Source: Acidovorax sp. CF316
GTDB taxonomy: Bacteria; Pseudomonadota; Gammaproteobacteria; Burkholderiales; Burkholderiaceae_C
Length of the DNA stretch: 62,253 nucleotides
Assembly: GCF_000276605.1 (NCBI RefSeq)
Contig: NZ_AKJX01000198.1
Span: forward strand, 1-62,253
Direction: 5' to 3'
Shown: piece after piece, positions 1 through 9,007 of the stretch
Position numbering within the stretch: the stretch's first letter is position 1
Layout of the letters: each line of letters begins with the position of its first letter
Notes under the pieces: generated by a model
The model's database searches: none
Seen by the model: the letters and a program-made list of their open reading frames with translations, nothing else
Told to the model about the DNA's origin: nothing
Made by a program: the position numbers and the translations under genes

Positions 1-93
1 GCCGAGCTGGTGGTGCTGGCGGCCAACCTGGAGGCCAATGCGGTGCGCATTGACCTGGTGGGGCTCACGGCCAAGGGCTTGGAGTTTGCCTGA
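1..93 (+). CDS. C-terminal end of an unrecognised protein
   Basis: The window opens inside a reading frame (frame 1) that runs 30 codons to a TGA at 91-93 and ends in GLTAKGLEFA. The residue mix (Ala/Leu/Val with spaced charges) looks like real coding sequence, but it is too short to place in a family. The next gene is on the opposite strand and convergent, 39 bases away. The rest of the gene lies outside the window. Confidence 0.5.
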   Translation, partial: AELVVLAANLEANAVRIDLVGLTAKGLEFA

Positions 94-132
94 TCGAATG
101 GAAAGGGGGGTGCCGCGGCAGGGGCCGCCCCC

Positions 133-624
133 TCACACCGTGCCGGCGGTGGTCAGCAGCTGGCGCACCTGACCCGGCTTCAGGCTGCACTCCCCGCGCC
201 CGAACCAGGGGCCCCAGCCCCGCAGGATCTTGCGGGAGAACCAGCCTCCTTCGGTGCTGTAGGCCTTGGTGGATGCGGCCACCGCACCCGTTTTTCGGTC
301 CAGGTAGTCCGTCTGCTCCACGCTGATGGGGATCAGCCGGCCGGCGACCGTGCCGTGCCCCTTGTGGACCTGGCGCAGGTCGCGTGGATGGGCCACCTTG
401 AAGTGGACCTGGACGGCGCTCTCCGGCCGGCACAGCGCCTCGAACTGCCGCGCCCCCGCGATCTCGTCGGCCATGGGCGCCACGAAGAGCAGCGGCGCAA
501 CCACCAGCCCCAACACCACCCTGGCGCCCAGGGCGACGGGAATCCGCTGGACCAGCTTGAACGCCAGTGCCGACGCAACGACCACCCAGAACAGGAGGAC
601 CAGCAGGAACAGAATGGCGGACAT
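133..624 (-). CDS. Small membrane-anchored hypothetical protein (163 aa)
   Basis: I do not recognise the family. The product begins MSAILFLLVLLFWVVVASAL, a strong membrane segment, followed by a second hydrophobic stretch at about residues 33-50, so it has two N-terminal membrane helices. A soluble domain of about 110 residues with two cysteines follows. The longer reading frame that continues upstream was rejected because this ATG is directly followed by a membrane helix while the upstream translation is low-complexity. It lies 110 bases downstream of the YhgE-type gene on the same strand and could be cotranscribed with it. Confidence 0.65.
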   Translation of the reverse strand: MSAILFLLVLLFWVVVASALAFKLVQRIPVALGARVVLGLVVAPLLFVAPMADEIAGARQFEALCRPESAVQVHFKVAHPRDLRQVHKGHGTVAGRLIPISVEQTDYLDRKTGAVAASTKAYSTEGGWFSRKILRGWGPWFGRGECSLKPGQVRQLLTTAGTV

Positions 625-734
625 GGGTGCTTGCAGCAAGGGAATCAGGGGCTGGACGAATCTACCACCAGCCTCCCTGGCCTGGCTGCCCTCCCGTCGC
701 CCCACCGGAGCCGGCCAGCGCACACTGGCGCGGC

Positions 735-2666
735 TCAAATGTCCATCGCCGGCCGGTGCTCCTCGGGCGGCACGAACTTCCACTGCCCCACCAGCAGCGA
801 GAAAACGAAAGCCCCGGCCGCGAACAGCCCCAGCACGGCCAGCGCCATGCCCCACTCGCCGCCCAAGGCGCCGAAGGCGCTGGCGCGCACGGCCTTGATG
901 GACCAGGTGAAGGGCAGCCAGGGGCTGATGTCGCGGTAGAAGGCGCTGGTCAGCTCCACCGGCAGCACGCCGCCTGCCGAGGACAGCTGCAGCACCATGA
1001 GGATCAGCGCGATGGCCTTGCCCACGTCGCCAAAGGCACGCACCAGCGCCAGGATGACGAGCATGAAGGTCAGCGAGGTGACCGCCATGGACAGCGCCAG
1101 CCCCAGGGTGTTGACGGCCTGTATGCCCAGCATGAACCAGACCATGAGCAGCACGCAGGCGGCCTGCACCAGGTTGACGCTCCACAGCACCGCGAGCTTG
1201 CCCAGCAGCAGCGACACGCGCGAGTAGCCCGCCGCCTCGTCGGGCAGACGGCGCAGGTGGAAGATGAAGGCCGTCATCACCGCGCCCAGCCACAGCGCGA
1301 TGGGAATGAAGTTGGGCGCCAGGCCCATGCCGTTGTTCTTCACTGGCGCGTCGATCTCGATCTGCGGCTTGACCGAGATCGCCAGGCCGCTGGCCGTGCC
1401 CTCCATCCCCGGGCCGCCCGAGGGCAGCGAGGCCTCGAGCGTGTCGAGCCCCAGCACCAGCTGCGAGGAGCCGTCCCTCACCTTCAACAGGCCGGTGCGC
1501 AGCTCGCTGGCGGCGCCTGCCAGCGCCTTGCTGCCTTCCACCAGCTGGTCCACTTTTGCATCGGCCGGTACCTTGGCTGCCAGGGTGGATGCGCCGGCCG
1601 CGTAGGCGCCAAACCCGTCCGCCATCTGGGCCACGCCCTGGGACAGGGTCCCGGCCCCTTCGGCCAGCTTGGCCTGGCCCTGGCTGGCCTGCTGCAGTCC
1701 GCCGTGCAACTGGCTGGCGCCATCGGCCAGTTGCCCGGCGGCGCCAGAGACCTTGTCGCCGCCAAAGAGCAGCGACTTGGATTCATCGCGCAGCTGCCCG
1801 GCCCCATCGGCCAGGCGCTGCGCACCCTCTTCGAGCTGTGGCAGGGTGCGGCGCAGCTCCTCATGGCCGCCGGCCAGTTGCGTGGCGCCGCTCTTCAGGG
1901 CCTGCAGGTCCGTCGCCTCGGGCTTCTTCGCATCGAGCGTGCGCGCGCCTGCGCCCAGCTGCTTCATGCCATCGCCCAGCTGAGCCACTCCGCCGGAAAG
2001 CTCGGTGGCGCCCTTGGCCAACTGCGCCGACCCGCCCTCGGCCTTGCCCATGCCGCTGTGCAGCGCCGCCGCGCCCTCGCGCAGGCGGGCCACGCCCTCG
2101 TGCAGGCGCTGCAGGCTGTCAGCCGCCGAGGAACTGGCACCCAGCACCACCTCCCAGCGCTTTTCGTTGAGCGACTCGTTGACCTGGTGCCCCAGCTCCT
2201 CGGCAAAGCGCCGTGCAAAGCCGGCACCCGCGTAGTTGTTGCCCTCAGAGGCAAACACCACCAGCTTGCCGGCCCCGGGCGAGCCTGCAGCCATGGCCCC
2301 GGCGCTGAAATCGGCGGGGATGACCAGCGCGAACAGGCTCTTGCCCTGGCGCACGGCACGCCGGGCCGCATCGGGGTCGCCCTCTTCGTAGAAGCCGAAC
2401 TGCTGCTTGTCCTTGAGCGTCTGCGCCAGCTCCATGCCCAGGTTCACCGCCTGGCCGTTGGCCATGGCGCCGCGGTCCAGGTTGACGATGGCGGCCGGCA
2501 GGTTGCCGGTGTGGCTGACGGGGTCCCACACCGATTCGAGGTAGATGAAGGCGTAGAACGCCGGGATCACCACCACGCCCAGCAGCGACCAGCGCAGCTT
2601 GGGAAAGCTGCGCAACAGCCGCGCCTCGAGCAGCGAGACGCGCAGTGCGTTGCGGAACAGGCGCAT
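735..2666 (-). CDS. YhgE/Pip-type membrane protein, ABC-2-like (643 aa)
   Basis: This matches the layout of YhgE/Pip proteins, membrane proteins related to ABC-2 permeases that include phage infection protein and secretion accessory proteins. One membrane helix (about residues 23-45, around VVVIPAFYAFIYLESVW) is followed by a large extracytoplasmic region and a C-terminal block of about five helices. The middle region (about 190-440) is built of heptad-like units of the form L-x-x-G-x-x-x-L-x-x-G, typical of the family's long coiled domain. The start was set at MRLFRNALRVSLLEARL because the extra 47 codons upstream look non-coding. The preceding gene is the MerR/P-loop fusion on the same strand, 177 bases away. 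The substrate is unknown; export of a drug or surface polymer is inference. Confidence 0.8.
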   Translation of the reverse strand: MRLFRNALRVSLLEARLLRSFPKLRWSLLGVVVIPAFYAFIYLESVWDPVSHTGNLPAAIVNLDRGAMANGQAVNLGMELAQTLKDKQQFGFYEEGDPDAARRAVRQGKSLFALVIPADFSAGAMAAGSPGAGKLVVFASEGNNYAGAGFARRFAEELGHQVNESLNEKRWEVVLGASSSAADSLQRLHEGVARLREGAAALHSGMGKAEGGSAQLAKGATELSGGVAQLGDGMKQLGAGARTLDAKKPEATDLQALKSGATQLAGGHEELRRTLPQLEEGAQRLADGAGQLRDESKSLLFGGDKVSGAAGQLADGASQLHGGLQQASQGQAKLAEGAGTLSQGVAQMADGFGAYAAGASTLAAKVPADAKVDQLVEGSKALAGAASELRTGLLKVRDGSSQLVLGLDTLEASLPSGGPGMEGTASGLAISVKPQIEIDAPVKNNGMGLAPNFIPIALWLGAVMTAFIFHLRRLPDEAAGYSRVSLLLGKLAVLWSVNLVQAACVLLMVWFMLGIQAVNTLGLALSMAVTSLTFMLVILALVRAFGDVGKAIALILMVLQLSSAGGVLPVELTSAFYRDISPWLPFTWSIKAVRASAFGALGGEWGMALAVLGLFAAGAFVFSLLVGQWKFVPPEEHRPAMDI

Positions 2667-2843
2667 GGGCAGCGGGTCGGCTTTGGTGGTGTGGTGTTTT
2701 GCAAGGCAAGGCCGGACAGGTCCTTGCAGCGGTGCGCTGCAAGCCTCGTGGCAGCTTGCCTTTTTATGACCCGGAGTGTGCCTTGAACCGCGCGGATTCG
2801 CAGGCACTGCGCGCTCGGCGGCACCGCGTAAATGTGTAAAGAT

Positions 2844-3863
2844 TTATGTAGCCAGCGGCCCTGCGGCCAGGCGCGCCCGCGCAGCCGGCGTGGCCAGGCA
2901 ACTGGCCAGGGCTTCGTACCCGGCGGCACCACCATAGGGCGCGACCACCTGGGGCACGGTGTGGTTGGCCGGGCACAGCACGATGGTCTCGTGTGGGCCC
3001 ACCAGATCCAGATCCAGGATGGCCGAGGATCTCGTCATGATGAACACCGGCGCGCCCTCCCCCTGCGCACCCTGCCGCGCGCGGCGGCGCAGCCAGTGCA
3101 CCAGCGCCTCCTGCGTGGCGTGATCGAGGCCGTTTTCGATCATCTCCACCACCAGGGGCACGTGCGTCTTCTCGCCCGCCACGGCCTGCACCAGCACCCT
3201 CAGGGCCGGCGAGTCGATGGCTCCCTCCTCGCACAGCCAGGCCAGTTCAGCGTCAACGGTGGTGCCACCGGGTGCATCGCCCGGCGCTTCCCACCCCTGC
3301 CGGTCTTCATCCAGGTAGACGCAGCCGGGCAGCGCCGCTGCAATGCAGTGCATCAGCCGCGTCTTGCCGCTGCCCAGCGGCCCGACGATGTAGTTCAGGC
3401 GCCGCACCTCGGCCAGTTCGAACCACTCGCCATTCCAGGGCCAGGGCAGCGCAAACGACAACGGCGGCATCACAGGCATTTGCAGAGCACCGGCCCAGTT
3501 GCCGGTGGGCAACGGCCGGCCGGCGGCCATGCCAGCGCGCAAGGCCTTCACCTGGTCGATACAGCGGCGGGTGTGCTGGAACACATCCTCCAGCTCGGCC
3601 AGCCGCGCCGCCAGGGCCAGTTGCATGGCCTGGGCATCGCCCTGCAGCGCCGCAGCCACCTGCGCCAGCGAAAGGCCCAGCGTGCGCAGCTGCACCACCG
3701 TGCGCGCACGCTCCAGGTCGGTCTCGGCGTAAAGGCGGTAACCGGCCTCGGACCGCTCTGGCCGCAGCAGGCCATGGTCTTCGTAGATGCGCAGCGCCTT
3801 GGCCGAAACGCCCAGCGCCCGGCTGGCCTGCGCGGCGCTCCAGCGCCTGTGGGAAATCGACAT
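2844..3863 (-). CDS. MerR-family regulator fused to a P-loop NTPase domain (339 aa)
   Basis: Residues 1-75 form a MerR winged helix (SAAQASRALGVSAKALRIYED, then LRPERSEAGYRLYAETDLER). A helical linker follows to about residue 135. The C-terminal 200 residues form a nucleotide-binding domain with Walker A GPLGSGKT, a hydrophobic strand ending in an acidic residue (VPLVVEMIENG) and a sensor-like FIMTRSS. Usual MerR effector domains are short, so a C-terminal ATPase is unusual. The start with the best ribosome site is chosen (AAAGGA eight bases upstream); alternative ATGs lie at 3872 and 3884. It sits upstream of the YhgE-type gene and may control it; a nucleotide-dependent sensor is my inference. 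Confidence 0.8.
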   Translation of the reverse strand: MSISHRRWSAAQASRALGVSAKALRIYEDHGLLRPERSEAGYRLYAETDLERARTVVQLRTLGLSLAQVAAALQGDAQAMQLALAARLAELEDVFQHTRRCIDQVKALRAGMAAGRPLPTGNWAGALQMPVMPPLSFALPWPWNGEWFELAEVRRLNYIVGPLGSGKTRLMHCIAAALPGCVYLDEDRQGWEAPGDAPGGTTVDAELAWLCEEGAIDSPALRVLVQAVAGEKTHVPLVVEMIENGLDHATQEALVHWLRRRARQGAQGEGAPVFIMTRSSAILDLDLVGPHETIVLCPANHTVPQVVAPYGGAAGYEALASCLATPAARARLAAGPLAT

Positions 3864-3869
3864 GCCCGT

Positions 3870-3895
3870 CATCCTTTGTTCCATTGTCAAGGATG
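3870..3895 (-). promoter_or_regulatory. Dyad at the MerR-like gene start, possible autoregulatory operator
   Basis: On the coding strand CATCCTT and AAGGATG form a perfect 7-bp inverted repeat separated by 12 bases. A TTGACA hexamer resembling a -35 box overlaps it, and the right arm contains the likely Shine-Dalgarno sequence. It could be a MerR operator or an RNA hairpin hiding the ribosome site. Confidence 0.35.
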
Positions 3896-3984
3896 TCCAT
3901 GCTCGGGCCGGCCCCTGGGGCCGGGTCAAGGCCTGGGGACTGCAAGGCCCTGGCGACCCCTGCGTGCCCGTGGGCCCGGGCCAC

Positions 3985-4386
3985 TCACCTGGTGGTGGAT
4001 GGGGCGTCCGCGCCACCGGGGGCACGGATCTTTTGCAGCTGCTTGCCAAACCACTGGGCGCTTGGCTGAACGGCGCCGTTGCAACGGACCTCGTAGGCCC
4101 GGCCCGAGGCGCTACTCGACGAGGCGGCCAGCTCGATGAACTTTTCGGCGCTGGGCAGTGTGCTGCGCTTTTCGATGTATTCCAGCTTGCGCAGCAGGTG
4201 GGTCTTGGCCTCCGCGGCGTTGTGCCACGAGCCATTGCGCTGGAACTCGCAGCCCGAGGACTGCAGCGCAGCCAGCAGCGCATCGATCTCGCCGCGCACC
4301 GGCGCGGCCGCAGGGGCTGCGCCTGAGAGGCCGGCAGCCAGGCAGAACCAAAGAACGATGAAAGTGCGCAGCATAGGTTTCGCCAT
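3985..4386 (-). CDS. DUF5329-family secreted protein (133 aa)
   Basis: A signal peptide (MAKPMLRTFIVLWFCLAAGL, cleavage near AAPAAA) precedes a domain with the DUF5329 signature GCEFQRNGSWHNAAEAKTHL followed by LRKLEYIEKR and a late cysteine. This family of about 100-130 residues is common in proteobacteria and has no established function; it is presumably periplasmic. Two starts are possible (4386, or 4374 giving MLRTF...); neither has a strong ribosome site. It is followed after 121 bases by the MerR-like gene on the same strand. Confidence 0.72.
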   Translation of the reverse strand: MAKPMLRTFIVLWFCLAAGLSGAAPAAAPVRGEIDALLAALQSSGCEFQRNGSWHNAAEAKTHLLRKLEYIEKRSTLPSAEKFIELAASSSSASGRAYEVRCNGAVQPSAQWFGKQLQKIRAPGGADAPSTTR

Positions 4387-4418
4387 GGTCAGAGAGGATA
4401 CCTCGGCGGTACAGCGCC

Positions 4419-4862
4419 TCAGCACTCGTAGGGGCTGATCCTGAACACCCGTGGCGCGCCAGGCTGGCTGCAGCCCCTCACGCACCGGTACACAGGCCAG
4501 TGGCGGTCACCGCAGACCTTTTGGTTGCCGGGCACGCGGCGGTAGGCGGTGCCCGCCAGCACCGTGATGCCATCGGCGCGGCAGGCAAAGCCGGATACGC
4601 CGTCCGGCGCCAGCTGGCACTGGCTGTCGAAGGCAACCATGCCCGGCTCTGCGGGCTGGGCCGCACCGGGCAGCAGCTTTCCATCGGGCCGAAGGAGGTT
4701 CATCCCAATCATCAGCCTGTCGTACCCACAGCCCCCGTCGGTGACGGTGACCTCATGGGTGGCAGAGCGCCCGGTCCAGTCTTCGGAGCAGCCGGCATGC
4801 CCTGCCCCGCTCAGCAGTAAGGCAGCCGCCAGGACCAGGCATGCGCGCAAGGTCCTGTACAC
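4419..4862 (-). CDS. Small secreted cysteine-rich protein (147 aa)
   Basis: I do not recognise the family. A hydrophobic signal peptide (ACLVLAAALLLSGAGHA) is followed by about 120 residues with nine cysteines, in a pattern that suggests a disulphide-bonded periplasmic or exported protein. The chosen start is GTG with no clear ribosome site. It begins only 11 bases after the rimO stop codon on the same strand, so translation is probably coupled to rimO. The DUF5329-like gene follows 32 bases after its end. Confidence 0.65.
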   Translation of the reverse strand: MYRTLRACLVLAAALLLSGAGHAGCSEDWTGRSATHEVTVTDGGCGYDRLMIGMNLLRPDGKLLPGAAQPAEPGMVAFDSQCQLAPDGVSGFACRADGITVLAGTAYRRVPGNQKVCGDRHWPVYRCVRGCSQPGAPRVFRISPYEC

Positions 4863-4873
4863 GGGCCGACCGA

Positions 4874-6265
4874 TCAGATCGGCTGTGCGATCAGGTCGTG
4901 ACCGCGCACGCCCACGATGCGGGCGCGCGTGAACTCGCCCACCTTCATGGTCTTGCTGATCTTCTCGGGCGGCAGCAGTTGCACCGTGCCGTCGATCTCG
5001 GGCGCATCGGCATACGTGCGGCCCACGCCGCCCTTGCGGCCCAGGCCCGGGGCGGAGTCGACCAGCACCTGCATGGTGGCGCCCACACGGCGCTGCAGGC
5101 GGGCGATGGAGACTTCTTCAGCCACGGCCATGAAACGGGCGCGGCGTTCCTCGCGCACTTCCATGGGCAGCATGCCGGGCAGCTCGTTGGCGGCGGCGCC
5201 GTTCACGTCGCTGTAGGCAAAGCAGCCCGCGCGGTCGATCTGCGCCTCGCGCACGAAGTCCAGCAGGTGTGCGAATTCTTCCTCGGTCTCACCGGGGAAG
5301 CCGGCGATGAAGGTGCTGCGGATGACCAGCTCGGGGCAGATCTCGCGCCAGCGCTGGATGCGCTCCAGGTTGCGCTCGCCGCTGGCAGGGCGCTTCATGC
5401 GCTTGAGCACGTCGGGGTGGCTGTGCTGCAGCGGCACGTCCAGGTAGGGCAGCACGCGGCCCGTGGCCATCAGGGGCAGCACGTCGTCCACGCTCGGGTA
5501 CGGGTACACGTAGTGCAGGCGCACCCAGGCGCCATAGGGCTCGGCAATCTCGCCCAGGGTCTGCACCAGCTCCAGCATGCGCGTCTTCACGGGCTTGCCG
5601 TCCCAGAAGCCGGTGCGGTACTTCACGTCCACGCCATAGGCCGAGGTGTCCTGGCTGATCACCAGGAGCTCCTTCACGCCGCCTTCGAACAGGGCCTTGG
5701 CCTCGCTCAGCACGTCGCCGATGGGCCGCGACACCAGGTCGCCGCGCATCGAGGGGATGATGCAGAAGGTGCAGCGGTGGTTGCAGCCCTCGCTGATCTT
5801 GAGGTAGGCGTAGTGCTTGGGCGTGAGCTTCAGGCCCGCAATGCCGAAGTTGCCGGGCACCAGGTCAATGAAGGGGTCGTGCGGCTTGGGCAGGTTCAGG
5901 TGGACGGCGTCCATCACCTCCTGCGTGGCATGCGGGCCGGTCACGGCCAGCACGCTGGGGTGCATCTGGCGCACCATGTTGCCGCCATCCTCGCCGGCAC
6001 GCGCGCCCAGGCAGCCGGTGACGATCACCCGGCCGTTCTCGGCCAGCGCCTCGCCAATGGTGTCCAGGCTTTCCTTGACGGCATCGTCGATGAAGCCGCA
6101 GGTGTTGACGATGACGAGATCCGCCCCCTGGAAGGTCTTGGAGGTTTCGTAACCCTCGGCGCTCAGCTGCGTCAGGATCAGTTCGGAATCGGTCAAAGCC
6201 TTGGGACAGCCCAGGCTGACAAATCCGACTTTGGGTGTTTTCGTGGGGGACAGTACTTCGCTCAT
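4874..6265 (-). CDS. rimO: Ribosomal protein S12 methylthiotransferase RimO
   Basis: RimO is a radical-SAM enzyme that adds a methylthio group to a conserved aspartate of ribosomal protein S12. The 463-residue product has the UPF0004 domain with cluster-binding Cys20, Cys56 and Cys85, the radical-SAM motif C161-NHR-C165-TF-C168, and a C-terminal TRAM domain. [12 protein letters not shown] and the segment after the cysteine motif ([12 protein letters not shown]) are typical of RimO rather than of the tRNA-modifying MiaB. The start MSEVLSP was chosen on family length; the open frame continues ten codons upstream. A small secreted-protein gene follows 11 bases downstream. Confidence 0.95.
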   Translation of the reverse strand: MSEVLSPTKTPKVGFVSLGCPKALTDSELILTQLSAEGYETSKTFQGADLVIVNTCGFIDDAVKESLDTIGEALAENGRVIVTGCLGARAGEDGGNMVRQMHPSVLAVTGPHATQEVMDAVHLNLPKPHDPFIDLVPGNFGIAGLKLTPKHYAYLKISEGCNHRCTFCIIPSMRGDLVSRPIGDVLSEAKALFEGGVKELLVISQDTSAYGVDVKYRTGFWDGKPVKTRMLELVQTLGEIAEPYGAWVRLHYVYPYPSVDDVLPLMATGRVLPYLDVPLQHSHPDVLKRMKRPASGERNLERIQRWREICPELVIRSTFIAGFPGETEEEFAHLLDFVREAQIDRAGCFAYSDVNGAAANELPGMLPMEVREERRARFMAVAEEVSIARLQRRVGATMQVLVDSAPGLGRKGGVGRTYADAPEIDGTVQLLPPEKISKTMKVGEFTRARIVGVRGHDLIAQPI

Positions 6266-6394
6266 ATCCCCGTATTGTCCCAGTTCTGGGGGCAAAGGGG
6301 TATGGAGGGGGCTCTCCAGGGGCTGGCAGATGCCTTTTGGCGGGGCCCAGTGGCTGCCAGGGCGACGGTGCGCCTGGCCGCAAGGCCTGCGTGG

Positions 6395-6853
6395 CTACCC
6401 GCTCACCTCCACCCGCACCACATGCCCGCGCTCGATATGGCAGGTGAAATGGCGCCGCGCCGTGCCGTCCTGCAGGCATTCGAACGACAGGTCCCAGGGC
6501 TTGAACTCGTCGCCATCGGCCGGAATCGACAGGGCCACCCACTCGAAGGCCTCCCGCCAGTCGGCGGGAAACTGCCGGCGCACCCACTGCTCGTACTCGC
6601 CGACCAGCAGGTCCTCCCCTTTGTGGAAGGCCAGGTCGGGGTCCTGGGTGTAGCGCTCGAAAAACGCCACCTGCCCCGGCACGGGCTCGGACTCGCCCGG
6701 GGCCTCGATCGCCAGGGTAAGGGGGCGGCCCGCAAGCTGGGTCTCGCCTTCCCAGTAGGCACCGTGTTTGGCACGGATGAGCAGCAGGTCGCCGAAGACG
6801 GGGTGTTCGAGCCTGCGGCCCCCTCCCCCGAAAAGGCGTTGCAGAAAGCCCAT
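6395..6853 (-). CDS. Conserved hypothetical cytosolic protein (152 aa)
   Basis: I do not recognise the family. The product begins MGFLQRLFGGGGRRLEHP and has no signal peptide or membrane segment. It is mixed alpha/beta and rich in Trp, Phe and acidic residues (FKPWDLSFECL; HFTCHIERG near the end). A strong ribosome site (GGAGG, five bases upstream) supports the start. It is 22 bases downstream of phaR on the same strand and likely cotranscribed, but no link to polyhydroxybutyrate can be read from the sequence. Confidence 0.75.
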   Translation of the reverse strand: MGFLQRLFGGGGRRLEHPVFGDLLLIRAKHGAYWEGETQLAGRPLTLAIEAPGESEPVPGQVAFFERYTQDPDLAFHKGEDLLVGEYEQWVRRQFPADWREAFEWVALSIPADGDEFKPWDLSFECLQDGTARRHFTCHIERGHVVRVEVSG

Positions 6854-6875
6854 GGCGACCTCCGCTTCGTTCGGG

Positions 6876-7451
6876 TCAGCGCTTGAGGCCGAAGGCCCCC
6901 AGCATCTGCTCTGTCTGTTTTTGCATCTGTTCCTGCATCTGCGTGAGCATGGACTGGGACTGCTCGACGTAGTTGCCCATCATGCCCTTGAGCATGGGCG
7001 ACTGCAGGTTCATGAACTGGGCCCACATCTCGGGCGTGACGCTCTGGCTCTGCTCGGCCAGCTGGGCCTGCACGTCGGTGAAGGCCTGCACGTTCTTTTC
7101 GAGGTAGGCGCCCATGAAGCCCTGCATGGCATGGCCGTAGAAGCGGATGATGTTGGCCAGCACCGCCTCGGTGAACATGGGTGCGCCGCCGGCCTCTTCT
7201 TCCAGGATGATCTGCAGGAGGATGCTGCGCGTGAGGTCTTCACCCGTCTTGGCGTCGCGCACCACCACGTTGTGGTGGGCCATCACCAGCTCGCGCACTT
7301 CGGCCAGGGTGATGTAGGTGGAGGTGTCGGTATCGTACAGGCGGCGATTCGGGTACTTCTTGATCACGCGCTGTGCAGACTTGCCGCCGGCGGCGGGTGC
7401 TGCAGTTGCGGTTGCGGCTCCAGCGGGGGCGCTGCTCTTCTTGTCGGGCAC
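6876..7451 (-). CDS. phaR: Polyhydroxyalkanoate synthesis repressor PhaR
   Basis: PhaR binds DNA and polyhydroxybutyrate granules and represses phasin and pha genes until polymer forms. After a low-complexity Ala-rich N-terminus (about 25 residues), the conserved DNA-binding/accumulation domain is clear: VIKKYPNRRLYDTDTSTYIT, then LAEVRELV and the IILEEE stretch. The C-terminus is Gln/Met-rich (QSMLTQMQEQMQKQTEQM) and predicted to be helical. The start is GTG with a good GAGGAG site six bases upstream. 3-hydroxybutyrate dehydrogenase at 53.9 kb fits the same metabolism. Confidence 0.95.
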   Translation of the reverse strand: MPDKKSSAPAGAATATAAPAAGGKSAQRVIKKYPNRRLYDTDTSTYITLAEVRELVMAHHNVVVRDAKTGEDLTRSILLQIILEEEAGGAPMFTEAVLANIIRFYGHAMQGFMGAYLEKNVQAFTDVQAQLAEQSQSVTPEMWAQFMNLQSPMLKGMMGNYVEQSQSMLTQMQEQMQKQTEQMLGAFGLKR

Positions 7452-7636
7452 TACGGACTCCTCGGGCGCTCGGGCCCATGTGTGACTGGTCTATGGCTAT
7501 TGCAGTGCAACAGATTCTAGGCAGTCCCGGCCGTGCCACCGGCAAAGGAATACCCTGATTGGGAAGAGTCGCGCATTTGACAGCGCTGCCTGCCTGCGGG
7601 ACGAAGGGTAGCGCGCCACAAAAGCCCCAGAAACGC

Positions 7637-7673
7637 CAAAGGGGCGCGCACTGCCGTGTGCCGCCCCTTTGGG
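7637..7673 (-). terminator. Intrinsic terminator after the secreted-protein gene
   Basis: A perfect stem of ten base pairs (CCAAAGGGGC pairing with GCCCCTTTGG, arms at 7637-7646 and 7664-7673) has an inner extension. It is followed on the minus strand by a T-containing tail. It lies 23 bases after the stop of the gene at 7696-8343 and would end that transcript. Confidence 0.7.
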
Positions 7674-7695
7674 TGCCGCGCGCGCAATGCGCCGG

Positions 7696-8343
7696 TCAGT
7701 GGTAGACGTAAGTGGCGCTGTAAGGCAGGGCCAGGCCCGACACGCTCAGCGTCATGGCGATGGCGCCAGTGCCTTCAATGACGTTGAAGGTGCAGGCCTT
7801 GACCGTCCAGTTGCCGGCCAGCGCGCTTTGCTGCTGGCTCTGGGTGATGGGCAGGCGCAGCGACGCATCGCTGCAGAACTCCTGCTGGCTCATCGGCCGC
7901 GTGACATTGACCAGGGTGATGGGGTTTTGCGCCGTGGACACGGCCGTCACGCGCACGTCCAGCAGGTGGCCGGTGCTTCCGACGCCGGTGAAGGGCGGGT
8001 TCGTCACCACGCCGCCATAGCTCACCAGCGAGAAGGAGGGATTGCCCAGGCTGACCTGGGTGAAGATATCCTTGCCCAGGGCCAGCCTGGGCACGAGCAG
8101 CAGGTTGCCGTTGCTGAGGAACTGGTTGTCCTCGCCTACCACGGCGGGATCACCGGCCTTGAGCACGCCCGCGTCCAGCAGCTTGATCACCACATTGAAG
8201 TACCTGGCGTTGTCGATCTGCAGCACGGGCAGGCTCAGCGTGCCGGTCGTGCCATCGAACACTGCCGGATCCGCTGCCTGGGCCCCGGCCATGGCGCTCA
8301 CGAGAAACGCCGCAACCGCGAGGTTTTTGGGGTTCGGTTTCAC
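7696..8343 (-). CDS. Secreted hypothetical protein (215 aa)
   Basis: I do not recognise the family. A clear signal peptide (LAVAAFLVSAMAGAQA, AxA cleavage) precedes a beta-rich domain with only two cysteines, consistent with a periplasmic or extracellular beta-sandwich. Segments such as GTTGTLSLPVLQIDNARYFN and the C-terminal SATYVYH resemble secreted proteins seen next to metabolic genes in Comamonadaceae, but I cannot assign a function. The start is GTG with AGGAG nine bases upstream. It is a single-gene unit with its own terminator. Confidence 0.7.
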   Translation of the reverse strand: MKPNPKNLAVAAFLVSAMAGAQAADPAVFDGTTGTLSLPVLQIDNARYFNVVIKLLDAGVLKAGDPAVVGEDNQFLSNGNLLLVPRLALGKDIFTQVSLGNPSFSLVSYGGVVTNPPFTGVGSTGHLLDVRVTAVSTAQNPITLVNVTRPMSQQEFCSDASLRLPITQSQQQSALAGNWTVKACTFNVIEGTGAIAMTLSVSGLALPYSATYVYH

Positions 8344-8736
8344 GTCTGATCTCTCCTGAAAGCCCTTGCGGGCCTGTAACCGTTAACGTACATCGTAACC
8401 AACTGAGTCGGGCAACAATCTGCGAAACCCGACGTGGCGGCGTAGCACATGCACCACACCTTAATGGGTGTATTGTCAGCCAGGGTGGGGCCGCACGCTG
8501 GTGATCAAGAACACATCCAGATGCAGATAGCGCCTCATTTTTTAGCACCCACCGCCGCCATTCGTCTCACAGAGCATGGCAACACACACCAAGCAGACAC
8601 ATAAGAGCAGTCAACAGCACCAATGGCAGGCCAACGGGCGGCTTCATCTGCCCCAGGTATAGGCATTGGCTGGCATACGCAACCCGGGGACGGAGGTACG
8701 GTGGTTTACAGACCACCACCCTCACAGGAGTTCACC
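8344..8736. other. Gene-free interval of 393 bases with dyad elements
   Basis: No convincing gene is present. The interval contains the promoter side of the secreted-protein gene and of the small proline-rich gene. Visible structures are GCCC/GGGC near 8362-8373, an imperfect dyad GTTAACG..CGTAAC (about 8382-8399), and GTCGGG (8407-8412) pairing with CCCGAC (8428-8433). These could be operator or leader elements; none matches a known site. Confidence 0.4.
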
Positions 8737-8889
8737 ATGCCAGCACCCGCACCGCAGCCGATGCCCCCCATCGATACCCCGCCACTCGAGCAGCCGCCCC
8801 AACCGGCCTGGGCGCCCGAGCCGCCCCAGGGCGACCCGCCACCCGGCCCGGCAGAGTCGCCCGTGCAGGACCCGCCGCCTCATTTTTGA
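8737..8889 (+). CDS. Small proline-rich protein (50 aa)
   Basis: About 40% of the 50 residues are proline; it begins MPAPAPQPMPPIDTPPLEQP and ends QDPPPHF. It is certainly disordered, with no signal peptide or membrane segment. The main support is the ribosome site: AGGAG six bases before the ATG. A longer open frame begins at 8623, but its upstream part lacks such a site. Two other short proline-rich genes occur in the window (16103-16315 and 40403-40546). Function unknown. Confidence 0.55.
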   Translation: MPAPAPQPMPPIDTPPLEQPPQPAWAPEPPQGDPPPGPAESPVQDPPPHF

Positions 8890-9007
8890 GCAGCCGTACG
8901 GGGGCGCAGTTCCCCCGGCTGTGCGCAAGGCGATGCGCGCGCACCTGCCGTGCGCGGGAAGTAAATATGGCCGCGAGGGCTGTGCAGCCCCCAGGATTTC
9001 CGCCCGC

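Noticed and set aside
567..2786. Plus-strand frame of 739 codons opposite the YhgE-type gene
   Set aside because: Gln/His/Gly-rich shadow of the repeat-containing coding region.
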